Origin: CAUYUA01 sp963575675
GTDB lineage: Bacteria; Pseudomonadota; Alphaproteobacteria; Azospirillales; Azospirillaceae
DNA: 6,846 bases
Direction: 5' to 3'
Assembly (NCBI GenBank): GCA_963575675.1
Contig: CAUYUA010000035.1
Span: forward strand, 1 to 6,846
The stretch's first letter is position 1; every line of letters starts with the position of its first letter. A program made the translations under genes and the position numbers. A model generated the notes under the pieces. That model saw only the letters and a program-made list of their open reading frames with translations. It was not told where the DNA came from and made no database searches. Of the stretch, positions 6,025-6,846 are shown in pieces.

Positions 6025-6615
6025 TTGATGGAAGACGCCACAGACAGCCGTAGAGTTAATCGACTTACTTCCGATTCTATTCTAGGGTATTGGCAACCTC
6101 ATATTCGCTATTACCTTTTAGATGAAGGTGCGTTTCCGAAGGACGAACTTGCCCGACGAGAAACTCTGGTGGCGCTTCTATTTCGTTTGGAACAATGCAG
6201 CGAGATCGACGATCTCGAAGACTTAATTGACGAGGTAATCAGTTGGTTTCGACACCATCCTGATTCTGAAAACTTGAAGCGACTATTTACGGAATTAGTC
6301 ACTCAATCAATCCAAAATATGGGCATCGTAAATCAAATCCGCATACCAGAAGATTTGAAGGAGATTCGTAACATGCTGGCGACACGGACTCTCGAATGGA
6401 AACGACAATTGGTTGCTCAAGGGGAATCCGCAGGCGAATCCAAAGGCAAGGCCAACATGCTCCTCCGCCAACTCCGTCGCCGATTTAAAACCTTGCCCAG
6501 CCACATTGAGGAGCGAGTGCTAAAGGCTGCGAGTGATCAACTTGATGCATGGATGGATCAGCTAATGGACGCCACTTCATTGGACAACATATTCGGCCCG
6601 ACTCAATCGCATTGA
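6025..6615 (+). CDS. C-terminal fragment of the Rpn-family protein with DUF4351-like tail
   Basis: The longest remaining open piece of the decayed gene: 196 codons from TTG 6025 (or ATG 6028) to TGA 6613-6615. The first 15 or so residues (MMEDATDSRRVNRL...) are out-of-frame reading of the parent gene, so the homologous part starts about residue 16 with SDSILGYWQPHIRYYLLDEG. A charged helical middle follows (LVALLFRLEQCSEIDDLEDL). The tail has GESAGESKGKANMLLRQLRRRF and ends LDAWMDQLMDATSLDNIFG, the usual end of Rpn-type proteins (DUF4351-like). The PD-(D/E)XK nuclease part lies upstream and is separated by stops, so this piece has no catalytic site. No clear Shine-Dalgarno precedes the start. 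It is probably not a functional gene, although a stable C-terminal product cannot be excluded. Confidence 0.75.
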   Translation: MMEDATDSRRVNRLTSDSILGYWQPHIRYYLLDEGAFPKDELARRETLVALLFRLEQCSEIDDLEDLIDEVISWFRHHPDSENLKRLFTELVTQSIQNMGIVNQIRIPEDLKEIRNMLATRTLEWKRQLVAQGESAGESKGKANMLLRQLRRRFKTLPSHIEERVLKAASDQLDAWMDQLMDATSLDNIFGPTQSH

Positions 6616-6697
6616 TTTGGTGTAAAGCGTCAAAAAGTTCGAAATCAGTGCATTCCGTTTACCAAATTGTATCAAAAACCCGGATGCAAGGGCGGTC

Positions 6698-6712
6698 CGA
6701 TCATTTTGATCG
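6698..6712. repeat. small hairpin CGATCA-TTT-TGATCG
   Basis: A perfect 6-bp inverted repeat around a 3-base loop, about 85 bases after the Rpn stop codon. There is no T-run on either side, so it does not look like an intrinsic terminator. It could be a minor structure or chance. Confidence 0.25.
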
Positions 6713-6771
6713 TCAACCTGCGAAGTTCAAGAGATGCTAACTTGTTGTTCTATAAGAAGGGATTTCGTTGA

Positions 6772-6846
6772 GTGTTCCTTTCGCCTGTCGATTTGACCTA
6801 CAACTTTTTGATGAATCGGGAATCTGATTTGTCTAAAATTGCGGAG
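6772..6846 (+). CDS. possible 5' end of a downstream gene, cut by the window edge
   Basis: GTG 6772 opens a frame that runs to the window end (25 codons: MFLSPVDLTYNFLMNRESDL...). A purine-rich AAGAAGG (6754-6760) precedes it by 11 bases, rather far but possible; an in-frame ATG lies at 6811. The reverse strand is also open here for 39 codons from the edge (ending at 6730-6732), so the choice of strand is uncertain. I recognise no family. Confidence 0.3.
   Translation, partial: MFLSPVDLTYNFLMNRESDLSKIAE

Larger units (their letters stand above)
5412..6615 (+). pseudogene. Rpn-family recombination-promoting nuclease / putative transposase, broken by frameshifts and two insertions
   Basis: Piecing frames together rebuilds a roughly 330-residue Rpn-type protein. 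ATG 5412 gives MNNSDSLYYHLF; a one-base step in the T5 run at 5443-5447 continues SYPIMVKQLLTEF... to ARRKRDVIW (5590). A 117-bp element then interrupts it. The reading resumes at 5714 as ETPTNKGLVFIF...LLFQSLIDR, steps one base near 5798 to MSVRIQVYCGLFRQYLI, and is interrupted by a 98-bp element. It then runs NEKNLTRNDRLPPLFPIVL to GDS-stop-WKTP (TGA 6026-6028, probably from CGA) and, after another step near 6073, SILGYWQPHIRYYLLDEG. Family proteins are PD-(D/E)XK nucleases linked to RecA-independent recombination. The family's D-V-I-W acidic residue is kept, but the usual LLEFQ glutamate reads LLFQ here, so activity would be lost even with frames repaired. Confidence 0.8.

Noticed and set aside
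6698..6712. Hairpin after the Rpn fragment as a terminator
   Set aside because: Short stem and no T-run on either strand.
6549..6740. 63-codon forward frame at the end of the Rpn fragment
   Set aside because: Overlaps the Rpn tail in another frame, has no ribosome site and no recognisable composition.

Overview
This window looks like an accessory, defence-island-like stretch of a moderate-GC bacterial genome. A Gram-negative proteobacterium is my guess, from the codon use, the strong AAGGAGG ribosome site and the mix of gene families; genus cannot be told. It holds one very large gene, the wreck of a second gene carrying two small mobile elements, and AT-rich intergenic DNA. No rRNA, tRNA or CRISPR array was seen.

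Layout. Positions 1-81 may hold the 3' end of an upstream gene. Positions 82-604 are AT-rich, with a possible small reading frame (261-398), three copies of a GAGTTCCGCAT-like motif, and a good sigma70-type promoter (TTGACA-N17-TTTAAT, 420-448) pointing right. A near-perfect Shine-Dalgarno (592-598) and ATG (605) begin the main gene, which ends at 5183. It reads as a single approximately 1526-residue protein only if two single-base losses, at about 640-644 and 805-809, are repaired. The repaired N-terminus (GF-LYQ motif, GGD...EQY[R/K] motif) looks like a Cap4/Mrr-type PD-(D/E)XK DNA nuclease. It is followed by a STAND/NACHT-like NTPase (Walker A GESGEGKT, Walker B WLTIAVDDVHD) and a long helical-repeat C-terminus. 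This is the effector-NTPase-sensor plan of Avs and other STAND antiphage proteins. As it stands, only the 1442-residue part from 855 is open, so the nuclease is cut off from its sensor.

Positions 5412-6615 carry a decayed Rpn-family (recombination-promoting nuclease / PD-(D/E)XK putative transposase) gene. It is broken by one-base frameshifts, a probable CGA-to-TGA nonsense change, and two MITE-like insertions: a 117-bp element flanked by ATCTGG repeats and a 98-bp element flanked by TA. Removing the second element in silico, with one TA copy, exactly rejoins the conserved protein sequence. Only the C-terminal 196 codons remain as a long open frame. The right edge (6772-6846) may hold the start of another gene.

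Taken together: a candidate large STAND defence gene whose toxic nuclease end is frameshifted while the remaining 4.3 kb stays open, next to a mobile-DNA graveyard. Every frameshift inferred here is a one-base loss and two lie in T5 runs, so base-level sequence quality should be checked before biology is inferred from them.
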